64,000 bases of DNA from Antiquaquibacter oligotrophicus. Its GTDB lineage: Bacteria; Actinomycetota; Actinomycetes; Actinomycetales; Microbacteriaceae. The notes beneath the pieces are model-generated. The model searched no databases and was not told where the DNA came from. It was given only the letters and a program-made list of their open reading frames with translations. The DNA lies in NCBI RefSeq assembly GCF_020535405.1, contig NZ_CP085036.1, positions 2,728,001 through 2,792,000 of the forward strand, written 5' to 3'. Positions 1 to 8,493 of the stretch are shown piece by piece. The position numbers and the translations under genes are program-made. Positions within the stretch are counted from its first letter, which is position 1; each line of letters opens with the position of its first letter.

Positions 1-44
1 CTGGTAGGGCCGCTGGCGTGCTGGTCGACGGTGGCGCGCCGTGA
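1..44 (+). CDS. C-terminal end of an upstream gene, probably the osmoprotectant ABC ATPase
   Basis: Only the last 13 codons are inside the window, read from base 3 and ending at the TGA at 42-44. The stop overlaps the GTG start of the next gene in a GTGA tetramer, the coupling also seen twice further on in this operon, which is why this frame was chosen. In OpuC/ProU-type importers the gene before the first permease usually encodes the ATP-binding subunit, so that identity is inferred from position. The visible residues carry no diagnostic motif. Confidence 0.45.
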   Translation, partial: GRAAGVLVDGGAP

Positions 45-712
45 CCTGGCTGCCCAACAATTTCGGCCTGGTGTGGGAGCTCACGCTCGCCCACCTGTGG
101 CTGGCGATTCCGCCGATCGTGCTCGGCTTCGTGATCTCGATTCCCCTGGGATGGCTCGCGTACCGCTTCAAGCTCACGCGGGGACTTCTCCTCACCGTCG
201 CGGGGCTCCTGTACACGATCCCGTCTCTCGCGCTCTTCGTGATCCTTCCGCCGCTGCTCGGGATCAGCTTCCTCAGCTCGCTGAACCTCACCATTGCGTT
301 GACGCTCTACGCCATCGCCCTTATGGCCAGGTCGATTGCCGATGCTCTCGCCTCGGTTGACCCCGCCGTCCGATCGTCCGCGACGGCGGTCGGTTACGGC
401 TCGTGGCGAAGATTTTGGGGTGTCGAGTTTCCGCTTGCGGGGCCCGTCATCCTCGCGGGACTCCGCGTGACCGCGGTCAGCACGATCAGCCTCGTCCCCG
501 TCGGCATACTCATTGGAGTCCAGAGTCTCGGTTATCTCTTCACGAACGGTTATCAGCGCGGCATCGTCGAGGAGATTCTTGTCGGCGTCGTGATGGTGGT
601 GGCGCTTGCGCTGCTCGTCGACGGCCTGCTCATCCTGATTGGCCGGATGCTCATGCCCTGGGCACCCCGCAGAGCGCGTCGAACCCGGGCGCTGCAGGGG
701 GTGGGTGCATGA
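41..712 (+). CDS. Osmoprotectant (glycine betaine/choline) ABC transporter permease, OpuCB/ProW type
   Basis: Inner-membrane permease of 223 aa with about five or six hydrophobic helices. A BPD_transp_1-type EAA loop lies around residues 125-150 (AVGYGSWRRFWGVEFPLAGP), the site that contacts the ATPase. It starts at GTG 41, overlapping the previous stop, and its own TGA overlaps the ATG of the second permease (ATGA at 709-712). Two short permeases followed by one lipoprotein is the OpuC/OsmU arrangement for compatible-solute import. Exact substrate (glycine betaine, choline, carnitine or similar) cannot be read from the sequence. Confidence 0.9.
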   Translation: MTWLPNNFGLVWELTLAHLWLAIPPIVLGFVISIPLGWLAYRFKLTRGLLLTVAGLLYTIPSLALFVILPPLLGISFLSSLNLTIALTLYAIALMARSIADALASVDPAVRSSATAVGYGSWRRFWGVEFPLAGPVILAGLRVTAVSTISLVPVGILIGVQSLGYLFTNGYQRGIVEEILVGVVMVVALALLVDGLLILIGRMLMPWAPRRARRTRALQGVGA

Positions 713-1455
713 ACCTCTTCGCCGAGGCCATCGCCTGGATCTTCTCGCCTGACCGCCTTGCCGACAACGTGCCGCTACCGACTCTTATCGTGCAGCACGT
801 GTACTTCACGTTCCTCTCGGTGCTCATCGCCGCGGTCATCGCCATCCCGCTCGGCTATCTCATCGGCCACACGGGCCGCGGCCGCGAATTCGCGGTCGGT
901 CTTTCTGGGGCCGCCCGCGCGGTGCCGTCTTTCGGTCTGATTCTCCTGCTTGTCCTCGTGATCGGAGTGACCCAGAAGCCTCTCGCGGCCTCCGTCGCCT
1001 TTGTGCTCCTAGCCATTCCTTCGATCCTTGCCGGCGCGTATTCGGGTCTCGAGCAAATCGACCGCAGGGTCGTGGATGCGGCCCGCGCGATGGGCATGAC
1101 GGAGTGGCAGATTTTGTGGAAGGTGGAGGTTCCTCTCGGTCTTCCCCTGCTCATCGGTGGGTTGCGAGCGGCAACTCTCCAAGTGGTCGCGACCGTGACG
1201 TTGGCCGCCTACATCGGGCTCGGTGGGCTGGGTTTGCCGATCATCTCCGGCCTTGCCTTGCGTCGTTTCGATCAGATGCTCGGAGCCGCACTCGTCATCG
1301 TTGTTCTTGCGCTCGCGCTCGACGGCCTCTTCGCCATTCTGCAGCACGCCGTTGTGCCGCGCGGGGTCGCGAGCGGTCGGTCATCGGATGTCCGTTCCGC
1401 GCCAACCCGGCGCGGTGCGGTGGTGGGAACCCCCATCGAAGAAGGAAAAGGATGA
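709..1455 (+). CDS. Osmoprotectant ABC transporter permease, OpuCD/ProW type
   Basis: Second permease subunit, 248 aa, with several membrane helices and an EAA loop (DAARAMGMTEWQILWKVEVP). The in-frame open region runs upstream to 403, but that part lies inside the first permease in another frame; ATG 709, sharing ATGA with the preceding stop, gives the usual family length. The C-terminal tail of about 30 residues is hydrophilic and Arg-rich and is probably cytoplasmic. It likely forms a heterodimeric channel with the 41-712 product. Its TGA overlaps the start of the substrate-binding lipoprotein. Confidence 0.9.
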   Translation: MNLFAEAIAWIFSPDRLADNVPLPTLIVQHVYFTFLSVLIAAVIAIPLGYLIGHTGRGREFAVGLSGAARAVPSFGLILLLVLVIGVTQKPLAASVAFVLLAIPSILAGAYSGLEQIDRRVVDAARAMGMTEWQILWKVEVPLGLPLLIGGLRAATLQVVATVTLAAYIGLGGLGLPIISGLALRRFDQMLGAALVIVVLALALDGLFAILQHAVVPRGVASGRSSDVRSAPTRRGAVVGTPIEEGKG

Positions 1456-2366
1456 ACATGTTCACAGCCAGGAACAAAGGCCGGCTCGCCATCGGTGCAG
1501 CCGTGGTCGGGGTGGCATTGGCCCTGTCAGGGTGTGCGTCAGGAGATCCGTTGGACCCGGGTACGGACTCGGGTTCCTCCGACGCAATCGTTGTCGGCTC
1601 TCAGGCGTATTACTCCAACGAGATCATCGCGGAGATCTACGCCCAGGCTCTCGAGGGTGCAGGTTTCACCGTCGAGCGTCAGTTCCAGATCGGTCAGCGC
1701 GACGCCTACCTCCCGTCGCTCGAGTCGGGTGAGATCGATCTCTTCCCCGAGTACAGCGGCAATCTGCTCCAGTTCTATTCGCCCGACACCACTGCGACGA
1801 CCTCCGACGAGGTGTACGCCGAGCTGCAGGATGCCCTCCCTGAGGGACTCACGGTGCTCGATCAGTCGTCGGCGACGGACCAGGACTCCTACAACGTCAC
1901 CGCCGCGTTCGCCGAGGAGAACAACCTCGCCTCGCTCGCCGACCTCGCCAAGGTGAGTGTTCCGCTCACCCTCGGTGGCCCCGCGGAACTCGAGGAGCGG
2001 CCGTACGGCCCGAGTGGTCTCCTCGAGAAGTACAACGTCACGGTGGCCTTCCAGGCGACCGGCGACACGACCGTCGCCGATCTCGTCGCGGGTACGGTCA
2101 ACATCGCGAACGTCTACAGTGCTGACCCGCGCATCGAGACCGAGGACCTTGTGACGCTCGCCGACCCCGATGGCCTCTTCTTGGCCTCGAACGTCGTGCC
2201 GCTCGTGAACGCGGATGTCGCCGATGAGATCGCGGATGTCATCAACGCCGTCAGCGCAGCACTCACGCCGGAGGGTCTCGTCGCCCTCAACGTGCAGTCG
2301 ACCGTCGACGAGCTGTCGAGTGCGGAGATCGCCTCGCAGTGGCTCGCGGAGAACAACCTCGACTGA
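1452..2366 (+). CDS. Osmoprotectant ABC transporter substrate-binding lipoprotein, OpuCC/OsmX type
   Basis: Extracellular solute-binding protein of 304 aa. Residues 1-28 form a lipoprotein signal peptide with lipobox L-S-G-C (Cys28), followed by a short Asp/Gly/Ser linker. The mature part looks like the OpuAC/QAT-type betaine-binding fold, with VVGSQAYYSNEIIAEIYAQ near the N-terminus and ESGEIDLFPEYSGNLL, a segment typical of this family. ATG 1452 overlaps the permease stop (ATGA), so the permeases and binding protein are probably translated together. It is the last gene of the operon, followed by a hairpin and a convergent gene. Confidence 0.92.
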   Translation: MNMFTARNKGRLAIGAAVVGVALALSGCASGDPLDPGTDSGSSDAIVVGSQAYYSNEIIAEIYAQALEGAGFTVERQFQIGQRDAYLPSLESGEIDLFPEYSGNLLQFYSPDTTATTSDEVYAELQDALPEGLTVLDQSSATDQDSYNVTAAFAEENNLASLADLAKVSVPLTLGGPAELEERPYGPSGLLEKYNVTVAFQATGDTTVADLVAGTVNIANVYSADPRIETEDLVTLADPDGLFLASNVVPLVNADVADEIADVINAVSAALTPEGLVALNVQSTVDELSSAEIASQWLAENNLD

Positions 2367-2376
2367 GTTGTCACCT

Positions 2377-2413
2377 CATCGCCCGTCGCATCCACCGGGT
2401 GCGGCGGGCGATG
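2377..2413. terminator. Hairpin between convergent genes
   Basis: Long stem-loop with 17-base arms (2377-2393 and 2397-2413), loop ACC, and two non-Watson-Crick positions. It sits between the end of the OpuC-like operon and the end of the DedA gene. There is no clear T-run on either side, so it may be a bidirectional terminator of the GC-rich type or an mRNA 3-prime stabiliser. Confidence 0.55.
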
Positions 2414-2431
2414 CCGTTAACGCGCGACCTC

Positions 2432-3121
2432 TCAGGCGGAGTCGCGTTCTGCCGCTCGCCCGAGTACCCGCTTCACGATGAGAACCACCACCAGAAACGC
2501 CGCGATGATCCCGACGAAGATGTAGCCGGCGTAGTGCAGGTTGCCGAGCATCTCACGAAAGCTTCCGGCTGCGAACGTTCCGACGGAGACGTACGCGAAC
2601 GTCCAGATCGTGGTGGCGGGAATCGTCCACGCGAGGAATGTGCGGTACGACATGGAACTCATGCCGACGGTGAGTGGCACGACGGAGTGCAGGACGGGCA
2701 GGAATCGCGAGATAAACACGGCGATACCCCCGCGCCGCGCGACATAACGCTCAGCGCGCAGCCAGTTGGCCTCGCCGATTCGGCGTCCGAGGCGCGAAGC
2801 CCGGATGCGCGGGCCGAAGAACCGCCCCAGTGCGAAGCCGATGCTCTCACCGACGAGAGCCCCCACGATCACGGCGAGGACGAGCGCGCCGTACTCGAGC
2901 GGGCCGTCCACCGCTGTTGAGGCCACCAACACGATGGTGTCGCCCGGCACGATGAGCCCAATGAGGATCGAGGTTTCGAGCATGATGCCGACACCCGCGA
3001 TGATGGTGCGCAGAACGGGGTCCACAGATTGGACGAGGTCGAGGATCCAGAGCAGGGCCGCGTTCAGCCACCCCGAGAATCCGTCGATCGGTGTGGAGGC
3101 GAGGGCACCGATGAAATCCAC
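2432..3121 (-). CDS. DedA family membrane protein
   Basis: Polytopic membrane protein of 229 aa, usual length for DedA/SNARE-associated proteins. It has the family features: N-terminal amphipathic region, LIGLIVPGDT at residues 54-63, and the re-entrant segment FISRFLPVLHSVVPLTVG. In many DedA proteins the second conserved basic residue of that segment is Arg; here the equivalent place reads LHS, so it may be replaced by His. DedA proteins move undecaprenyl phosphate or other lipids and support envelope stability; the exact substrate is not known here. The GTG start at 3121 is fixed by a -10 TAGGCT exactly six bases upstream. Confidence 0.9.
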   Translation of the reverse strand: MDFIGALASTPIDGFSGWLNAALLWILDLVQSVDPVLRTIIAGVGIMLETSILIGLIVPGDTIVLVASTAVDGPLEYGALVLAVIVGALVGESIGFALGRFFGPRIRASRLGRRIGEANWLRAERYVARRGGIAVFISRFLPVLHSVVPLTVGMSSMSYRTFLAWTIPATTIWTFAYVSVGTFAAGSFREMLGNLHYAGYIFVGIIAAFLVVVLIVKRVLGRAAERDSA

Positions 3122-3127
3122 TCCGCC

Positions 3128-3133
3128 AGCCTA
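3128..3133 (-). promoter_or_regulatory. Leaderless-type -10 (TAGGCT) for the DedA gene
   Basis: On the minus strand TAGGCT is followed by six bases and the GTG at 3121. The first three bases are the TAG stop codon of the upstream aminotransferase gene, so stop and promoter share bases. Confidence 0.6.
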
Positions 3134-3913
3134 GAGCTCGCTCCTGAGAGCGACCATACGGGTGCGCCATGAGGCGAGTCGGCCGGGCAACTCGGCGAGC
3201 TCTGGGCCACCGACCCACGACGTCGCGATGCGGATGCCGTGAAGCGCCGAGAGCGCCCACAGTTCGGTCCCGTCCAGTTCCGACGGGGTGACGGCCTCTT
3301 CGTGGGTGTCCATCCCGATTGCCGCAGCGAGGGTGAGGACGGTTCTCGCGGTGACACTCGCGACCCGATCGAACTCTGCCGGGGGACCGCACAGGATGTC
3401 TCCCCGCCACCACAGGAGGGCGCTGTAGGCGCCCTCGACGACGTAGCCGTCTGGCGTGAGTATGACCGCCTCATCGGCCCCGAAGGACTGCACCGAGGTG
3501 CGAACGCGGGAGAGCGCCTCGAGATCCGGTCCCTTCACACGCGGCGTTGTCCGTGGGTCGGTGCCGGTCCAGGTGGCGAGTACGGCGCTGCGCTTGCGCT
3601 CCGGCGCGCTGCGCAAACGAAAGACGAGTCGGTAACCGCCGCTCCGCGCGTGCAGTTCGACTCGGGGGAACCAGTCGCCCTCGCGCGGGATGGTCGCGAT
3701 GGCGGCGTTCCAGAAGGCGTCGATGTCGTGTTGCTGCGTGGCATCCGCTGGAATGCTGTCGAAGAATCGCGAGCGGTGCAGGTCGAGCCCGAGCGCGCGG
3801 CCCTCACTCACGAGCCAGGAGTCGGCGACGATCGTGCGGGTCTCGGTCATGTCGCAGTACTCGAGGGCTTCCAGCTCCGAGCCCCGCCACCGGTAGATCG
3901 ACTCCACACTCAT
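3131..3913 (-). CDS. Class IV aminotransferase, probable aminodeoxychorismate lyase (PabC-like)
   Basis: PLP enzyme of 260 aa in the branched-chain aminotransferase/aminodeoxychorismate lyase fold. Lys127 in TTPRVKGPDLEAL is the likely Schiff-base lysine, and LTPDGYVVEGAYSALLWW matches the family's DG-x-V-x-EG segment. It lies back-to-back with a pabB homologue, and the two would together make 4-aminobenzoate for folate: PabB forms aminodeoxychorismate and this enzyme releases pyruvate. Its sequence is divergent from classical PabC, so another class IV aminotransferase activity is possible. The start is ATG 3913, placed by a leaderless -10 box; upstream in-frame codons run into pabB. Confidence 0.75.
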   Translation of the reverse strand: MSVESIYRWRGSELEALEYCDMTETRTIVADSWLVSEGRALGLDLHRSRFFDSIPADATQQHDIDAFWNAAIATIPREGDWFPRVELHARSGGYRLVFRLRSAPERKRSAVLATWTGTDPRTTPRVKGPDLEALSRVRTSVQSFGADEAVILTPDGYVVEGAYSALLWWRGDILCGPPAEFDRVASVTARTVLTLAAAIGMDTHEEAVTPSELDGTELWALSALHGIRIATSWVGGPELAELPGRLASWRTRMVALRSEL

Positions 3914-3918
3914 AGGCT
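3913..3918 (+). promoter_or_regulatory. Leaderless-type -10 (TAGGCT) for pabB
   Basis: TAGGCT is followed by exactly six bases and ATG 3925. The hexamer begins on the start codon of the divergent aminotransferase gene. Confidence 0.65.
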
Positions 3919-3919
3919 T

Positions 3920-3925
3920 AGGGTA
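3920..3925 (-). promoter_or_regulatory. Leaderless-type -10 (TACCCT) for the divergent aminotransferase gene
   Basis: On the minus strand TACCCT is followed by six bases and ATG 3913. It ends on the first base of the pabB start codon, so the two promoters interlock inside an 11-bp gap. Confidence 0.65.
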
Positions 3926-5238
3926 TGCGCCTGCGCCTGACGACGGCCGACCTGGGGCGGTGGGTTGACCCGGAGACCGCGTGGATGGCATGGTGCGCGT
4001 CGCATCCGTCGGCGTTCTGGCTCGACAGTGGCGCCTCGGCGACAACGGGTATGAGTTACCTCGGTATCGCCGCCGAGACCCGCACCAGTTTCGACGGCCC
4101 CGTGCTCGATTGGTTGCGTGAGCAGTCCACGGAGGTCGATGTTGCGTCCGTGGCGGGAGGCTTCCGTCTCGGATGGGTCGGCTGGTTCGGCTACGAATTG
4201 CGCTCCGAGACCATGGGAACACCCCGAACTCGGCAGTCGCGGTACCCGGATGCCGCGTGGCTCCGCATCGAGCAGTGTTTGGCGTTCGACCACACGACGC
4301 ACACGGTGTACGCCTACTCCGTGGGTGATGCCGAGGGTTTCCGCGATGAGGTTCTCGCCGCGCTCGACGCGACCCCGCCGCTGCTTCCGCCGGACTCTCC
4401 CGCGCCTGCGAGCGACGCGACCTGGGCTTACTCCGACGAGGAGTATCTCGCGATGATCCGCGAGTGCCAGGCGGCGATCCGCGAGGGGGACGCCTACCAG
4501 TTGTGTCTCACGACGGAGGCTCGTGTCGACGTCTCCCCGGACCCGTTCGAGACCTACCGCAGGCTCCGCGCGTCGAGCCCGACTCACCACGGTGCTCTGC
4601 TGGTAGCCGACGGGGTCGCGTTGCTCAGTGCATCACCGGAAACGTTCTTGACGGTGTCGCCCTCCGGTGTGGTGACGACGAGTCCGATCAAGGGCACACG
4701 CCCGCGTGGTGCCGACGATGCCGCAGATCACGAGTTGCGTGTCGAGTTGGAAGCGAGCGCTAAGGAGCGCGCGGAGAACCTCATGATCGTCGACCTCATG
4801 CGCAACGATCTGACCCGCGTGTGCCGCGTCGGATCCGTGGACGTGACGAGTCTGTTGACTGTCGAGTCGTACGCCCACGTGCACCAACTCGTGAGCACGG
4901 TGCGGGGGGAGTTGCTCGAGGGACTCACCGCGATCGACGCCGTTGAGGCGTGTTTTCCCGCCGGTTCGATGACGGGTGCGCCGAAGCGTTCGGCGACCCT
5001 GATCCTCGATCGACTGGAGCGACGAGCGCGCGGCATCTACTCGGGCGCGTTCGGCTATCTCGGCTTCGATGGGGCGCTCGACCTCGCCATGGTCATCCGC
5101 TCGATCGTCATCGATGCCGCCGGTTCCACCGTGGGAACAGGTGGGGGCATTACGGCGTTATCCATTCCAGAAGAGGAGCTCGACGAGGCGCGACTGAAGG
5201 CCGCAGCGCTCCTGGCGGTGCTCGGAGCGCGAGCCTGA
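3925..5238 (+). CDS. pabB: Aminodeoxychorismate synthase component I
   Basis: Chorismate-utilising enzyme of 437 aa that aminates chorismate to 4-amino-4-deoxychorismate with ammonia from a PabA-type glutaminase, feeding folate synthesis. The C-terminal chorismate-binding domain shows PIKGTRPRG, the ENLMIVDLMRNDL block and the FPAGSMTGAPK motif near residues 350-360. The PIKGT lysine is the feature separating PabB-type enzymes from isochorismate synthases. TrpE is related, but TrpE proteins are longer and this gene sits with a PabC-like lyase, favouring PabB. No pabA lies nearby. Start ATG 3925 is set by the leaderless promoter. Confidence 0.88.
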   Translation: MRLRLTTADLGRWVDPETAWMAWCASHPSAFWLDSGASATTGMSYLGIAAETRTSFDGPVLDWLREQSTEVDVASVAGGFRLGWVGWFGYELRSETMGTPRTRQSRYPDAAWLRIEQCLAFDHTTHTVYAYSVGDAEGFRDEVLAALDATPPLLPPDSPAPASDATWAYSDEEYLAMIRECQAAIREGDAYQLCLTTEARVDVSPDPFETYRRLRASSPTHHGALLVADGVALLSASPETFLTVSPSGVVTTSPIKGTRPRGADDAADHELRVELEASAKERAENLMIVDLMRNDLTRVCRVGSVDVTSLLTVESYAHVHQLVSTVRGELLEGLTAIDAVEACFPAGSMTGAPKRSATLILDRLERRARGIYSGAFGYLGFDGALDLAMVIRSIVIDAAGSTVGTGGGITALSIPEEELDEARLKAAALLAVLGARA

Positions 5239-5252
5239 CGTCGAACCTTCGA

Positions 5253-5258
5253 TAACCT
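5253..5258 (+). promoter_or_regulatory. Candidate -10 (TAACCT) for leuS
   Basis: TAACCT in the 65-bp pabB-leuS gap, about 45 bases before the TTG start. No convincing -35 is visible. It implies a short 5-prime leader of roughly 40 bases. Confidence 0.35.
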
Positions 5259-5303
5259 TGACTGGCTCTCCCGGTCATCTCCGGCACACGAAGTGGATTT
5301 TCC

Positions 5304-7847
5304 TTGACGCAGCACGACGACGCCCCCGAGTACGACTTCGCAGCGATTCAGGCGAAGTGGCAGCCCATTTGGGATGACCTGCGACCCTTCGCGACGGACA
5401 ATCCCGCCGACACACGGCCGCGCAAGTACGTGCTCGACATGTTCCCGTACCCCTCCGGCGATCTCCACATGGGTCATGCCGAGGCGTACGCGCTCGGCGA
5501 CGTTATCGCCCGCTACTGGCGGCAGCAGGGCTTCAACGTCATGCACCCGATCGGGTGGGACTCTTTCGGTCTGCCAGCCGAGAACGCCGCCATCAAGCGC
5601 GGAATTGACCCGCGCGAGTGGACCTACGCCAACATCGAGCAGCAGAAGTCGAGCATGAAGCGTTACGCGGCATCGTTCGACTGGGATCGGATGCTCGCCA
5701 CGAGCGACCCCGAGTACTACAAGTGGAACCAGTGGCTGTTCCTCAAGCTCTACGAGAAGGGCCTCGCGTACCGCAAGGCCAGCTGGGTGAACTGGTGCCC
5801 CCACGACCAGACAGTGCTCGCCAACGAGCAGGTCGTCAATGGCCGCTGCGAGCGCTGCGACCACATCGTGGAGAAGAAGCAGCTCACGCAGTGGTACTTC
5901 AAGATCACCGACTACGCTGACCGCCTGCTCGACGACCTCAACCAGCTCGAGGGATCGTGGCCCGCAAAGGTCATCACGATGCAGCGCAACTGGATCGGTC
6001 GTTCGGTCGGCGCCGACGTCGACTTCGAGATCGAGGGTCTCGACCGCAAGGTGACCGTCTTCACCACGCGACCCGACACACTCTTCGGCGCGACGTTCAT
6101 GGTGGTCGCACCCGACTCCGACCTCGCGGCGGAGCTGGCGGCAGGTTCCACCGCCGAAGTGCGTCAGTCGTTTGCGGACTACCTCACCCAGGTGCAGAAG
6201 AGCACCGAGGTGGAGCGTCAGGACGCCACACGCGAGAAGACGGGCATCCCGCTCGATCGTTTTGCCATCAACCCCATCAACGGAGAGCGCATCCCGATCT
6301 GGGCGGCAGACTACGTGCTGGCCGACTACGGTCACGGTGCCGTCATGGCCGTGCCTGCTCACGACCAGCGCGACCTGGACTTCGCCCTGAAGTTCGGTCT
6401 GCCCGTGAAGGTCGTTGTCGACACGCTAGCTCCCGTGACGGGTGCGATTCCCGTCATCACCGAGGAGATGCTCGCGGAGGAGCCGCCCACGATCGATCCC
6501 GCCGTCACCGGTGAGGCGCTCTCGGGTGAAGGCCGCATGATGAACTCTGGCCCGCTCGACGGGCTCAGCAAGCAGAACGCGATCAAGCGTGTCATCGAGC
6601 TGCTCGAGGCCGCCGGCACAGGGCGCGCGGCGAAGACCTACCGCCTGCGCGACTGGCTCATCAGCCGTCAGCGCTACTGGGGAACTCCGATTCCGATCAT
6701 CCACGGTGCCGATGGCGAGCTCATCCCCGTGCCGGAGGAGCAGCTGCCCATCACGCTGCCGCCCACCGAGGGTCTCGACCTGCAGCCGAAGGGCCAGTCG
6801 CCGCTCGGTGCGGCCCACGACTGGGTGACCGTGCCCGACCCGCGCGACGGCAGCCCGGCGCGCCGCGACCCCGACACGATGGACACGTTTGTGGACTCGT
6901 CGTGGTACTTCCTGCGCTTCCTCGACCCGAACGACGACACGAAGGCGTTCGACCCCAAAGAAGCCGAGAAGTGGGCGCCGGTCGACCAGTACGTCGGTGG
7001 TGTGACGCACGCGATTCTGCACCTGCTCTACGCGCGATTCATCACCAAGGTGCTCTTCGACCTCGGCTACGTGAGCTTCACGGAGCCTTTCAGCGCGCTG
7101 CTCAACCAGGGTCTCGTGCTCATGGACGGCTCGGCGATGTCGAAGAGCCGCGGCAACCTCGTGCGTCTCTCCGACCAGCTCGACGAGCACGGTGTCGACG
7201 CCGTTCGCCTGACGATGGCGTTCGCCGGCCCCCCGGAGGACGACATCGACTGGGCGGATGTTTCGCCCGCTGCCGCGTCGAAGTTCCTCGCTCGCGCCTG
7301 GCGCCTGTCGGGGGATGTGACGAGTGACCCCGGTGTGGTCTGGAAGACGGGTGATGTCGCGCTGCGACGCCAGGTACACCGCTTCCTGCACGATGGCCCC
7401 GGTCTCGTCGAGTCGTTCAAGTTCAACGTGCTCGTCGCGCGCCTCATGGAGCTCGTCAACGCGACACGTAAGGCGATCGACAGCGGCCCCGGTGGGGGAG
7501 ACGCTGCCGTGCGTGAGGCCACCGAGGCGATCGCCGTCGGCCTGAGCCTCTTCGCGCCGTACGTCGCTGAGGAGATGTGGGAGCGTCTCGGCCACGAGCC
7601 GACCGTTGCCCTCGCCGGCTGGCGTAAGGCCGACCCGACGCTCCTCATCGAGGAGTCGATCATGGCGATCCTGCAGGTCGACGGCAAGGTGCGCGACAAG
7701 GTCGAGGTGAGCCCGCGTGTCACACGCGAGGAGCTGGAGGCTCTCGCGGCGGCATCGCCGAACGTGCAGCGGGCCATCGGTGGCCGCGAGATCGCGAACG
7801 TCATCGTGCGGCCCCCACGCCTCGTCAACATCGCGACGAAGGGCTAG
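5304..7847 (+). CDS. leuS: Leucyl-tRNA synthetase
   Basis: Cytoplasmic class Ia synthetase of 847 aa that charges tRNA-Leu. It has the HIGH signature as HMGH in [13 protein letters not shown] near residue 55, a CP1 editing domain with [17 protein letters not shown], a Zn-binding-like insert ([10 protein letters not shown] ... CERCDHI), and the KMSKS loop as AMSKS near residue 613, followed by the anticodon-binding domain and the C-terminal tail. Start TTG 5304 gives the normal N-terminus ([16 protein letters not shown]). It stands alone between pabB and a hairpin before comEA. Confidence 0.97.
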   Translation: MTQHDDAPEYDFAAIQAKWQPIWDDLRPFATDNPADTRPRKYVLDMFPYPSGDLHMGHAEAYALGDVIARYWRQQGFNVMHPIGWDSFGLPAENAAIKRGIDPREWTYANIEQQKSSMKRYAASFDWDRMLATSDPEYYKWNQWLFLKLYEKGLAYRKASWVNWCPHDQTVLANEQVVNGRCERCDHIVEKKQLTQWYFKITDYADRLLDDLNQLEGSWPAKVITMQRNWIGRSVGADVDFEIEGLDRKVTVFTTRPDTLFGATFMVVAPDSDLAAELAAGSTAEVRQSFADYLTQVQKSTEVERQDATREKTGIPLDRFAINPINGERIPIWAADYVLADYGHGAVMAVPAHDQRDLDFALKFGLPVKVVVDTLAPVTGAIPVITEEMLAEEPPTIDPAVTGEALSGEGRMMNSGPLDGLSKQNAIKRVIELLEAAGTGRAAKTYRLRDWLISRQRYWGTPIPIIHGADGELIPVPEEQLPITLPPTEGLDLQPKGQSPLGAAHDWVTVPDPRDGSPARRDPDTMDTFVDSSWYFLRFLDPNDDTKAFDPKEAEKWAPVDQYVGGVTHAILHLLYARFITKVLFDLGYVSFTEPFSALLNQGLVLMDGSAMSKSRGNLVRLSDQLDEHGVDAVRLTMAFAGPPEDDIDWADVSPAAASKFLARAWRLSGDVTSDPGVVWKTGDVALRRQVHRFLHDGPGLVESFKFNVLVARLMELVNATRKAIDSGPGGGDAAVREATEAIAVGLSLFAPYVAEEMWERLGHEPTVALAGWRKADPTLLIEESIMAILQVDGKVRDKVEVSPRVTREELEALAAASPNVQRAIGGREIANVIVRPPRLVNIATKG

Positions 7848-7851
7848 CGAC

Positions 7852-7883
7852 TTCACGGATGCTCGGGCTCGGGCATCCGTGAA
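7852..7883 (+). terminator. Hairpin terminator after leuS
   Basis: Perfect 10-bp stem TTCACGGATG/CATCCGTGAA (7852-7861 and 7874-7883) just after the leuS stop, followed by a short pyrimidine-rich tract. It would separate leuS from comEA transcription. Confidence 0.6.
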
Positions 7884-7896
7884 CCTCGGGCCTTTC

Positions 7897-7902
7897 TAGC
7901 CT
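7897..7902 (+). promoter_or_regulatory. Leaderless-type -10 (TAGCCT) for comEA
   Basis: TAGCCT lies exactly six bases before ATG 7909. Confidence 0.65.
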
Positions 7903-7908
7903 CGAGGG

Positions 7909-8493
7909 ATGGATGCCCCTCCTGTCGAACCGCGCACGCGGTTTCGGGTGGGGGTGGGTGCGGTGGTTGTGCTCGTGCTCGTGGGCCTCGGCTGTGCAAT
8001 CCTTTTGTCCACGCTTCTCCCGCGTTCGTCGACGTCGTCGACCATCGCACCGGCGCCTACAGGGCAGTACGACGAGACGACAGGTGTCGCAATCCTCGTA
8101 CACGTGCTCGGTGCTGTGAGCACACCGGGTCTGTACGAGCTACGCGAGGGCGACCGGGTTGTCGATGCCGTCACCCTTGCCGGTGGCTTCACGGCGGATG
8201 CCGATCAGGGTGGAGTCAATCTGGCGCGCCCCGTGAGTGACGGCGAGCAGCTTGTTGTTCCTCGTGTCGGTGAGGTTGCCGCCGATGCCCCTGCCGGGGA
8301 CGGCAAGGTCAACCTCAACACGGCTGATGCGGCCGCGCTAGACACGCTTCCGCGAGTGGGCCCCGCGATGGCGGAGCGCATCATCGCGTGGCGCGACGCG
8401 AACGGCGGGTTTCGTGCGATCGAGGATCTTTTGAACGTGTCGGGCATCGGCGACGCCACGTTCGCCGGGATGAAGGATCTGGTCTCCGTGTGA
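7909..8493 (+). CDS. comEA: ComEA family DNA-binding competence protein
   Basis: Membrane-anchored DNA receptor of 194 aa. A single N-terminal membrane helix (about residues 14-35) is followed by a Ser/Thr linker, an SLBB-like domain (VLGAVSTPGLYELREGDRV, residues 65-115) and a C-terminal helix-hairpin-helix pair (VNLNTADAAALDTLPRVGPA ... LLNVSGIGDATFAGM). It should hold double-stranded DNA at the outer face and pass it to ComEC, whose GTG start overlaps the comEA stop. Length and domain order are normal for actinobacterial ComEA. No other competence genes are in the window, so active transformation is not shown. Confidence 0.92.
   Translation: MDAPPVEPRTRFRVGVGAVVVLVLVGLGCAILLSTLLPRSSTSSTIAPAPTGQYDETTGVAILVHVLGAVSTPGLYELREGDRVVDAVTLAGGFTADADQGGVNLARPVSDGEQLVVPRVGEVAADAPAGDGKVNLNTADAAALDTLPRVGPAMAERIIAWRDANGGFRAIEDLLNVSGIGDATFAGMKDLVSV

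Noticed and set aside
403..708. N-terminal extension of the second permease
   Set aside because: Overlaps the first permease in another frame; ATG 709 with ATGA coupling gives the family length.
5055..7856. Long minus-strand reading frames opposite pabB and leuS (435 and 476 codons)
   Set aside because: The plus-strand genes carry complete family motifs; the antisense frames are Arg/His/Val-rich artefacts of GC-biased codons.
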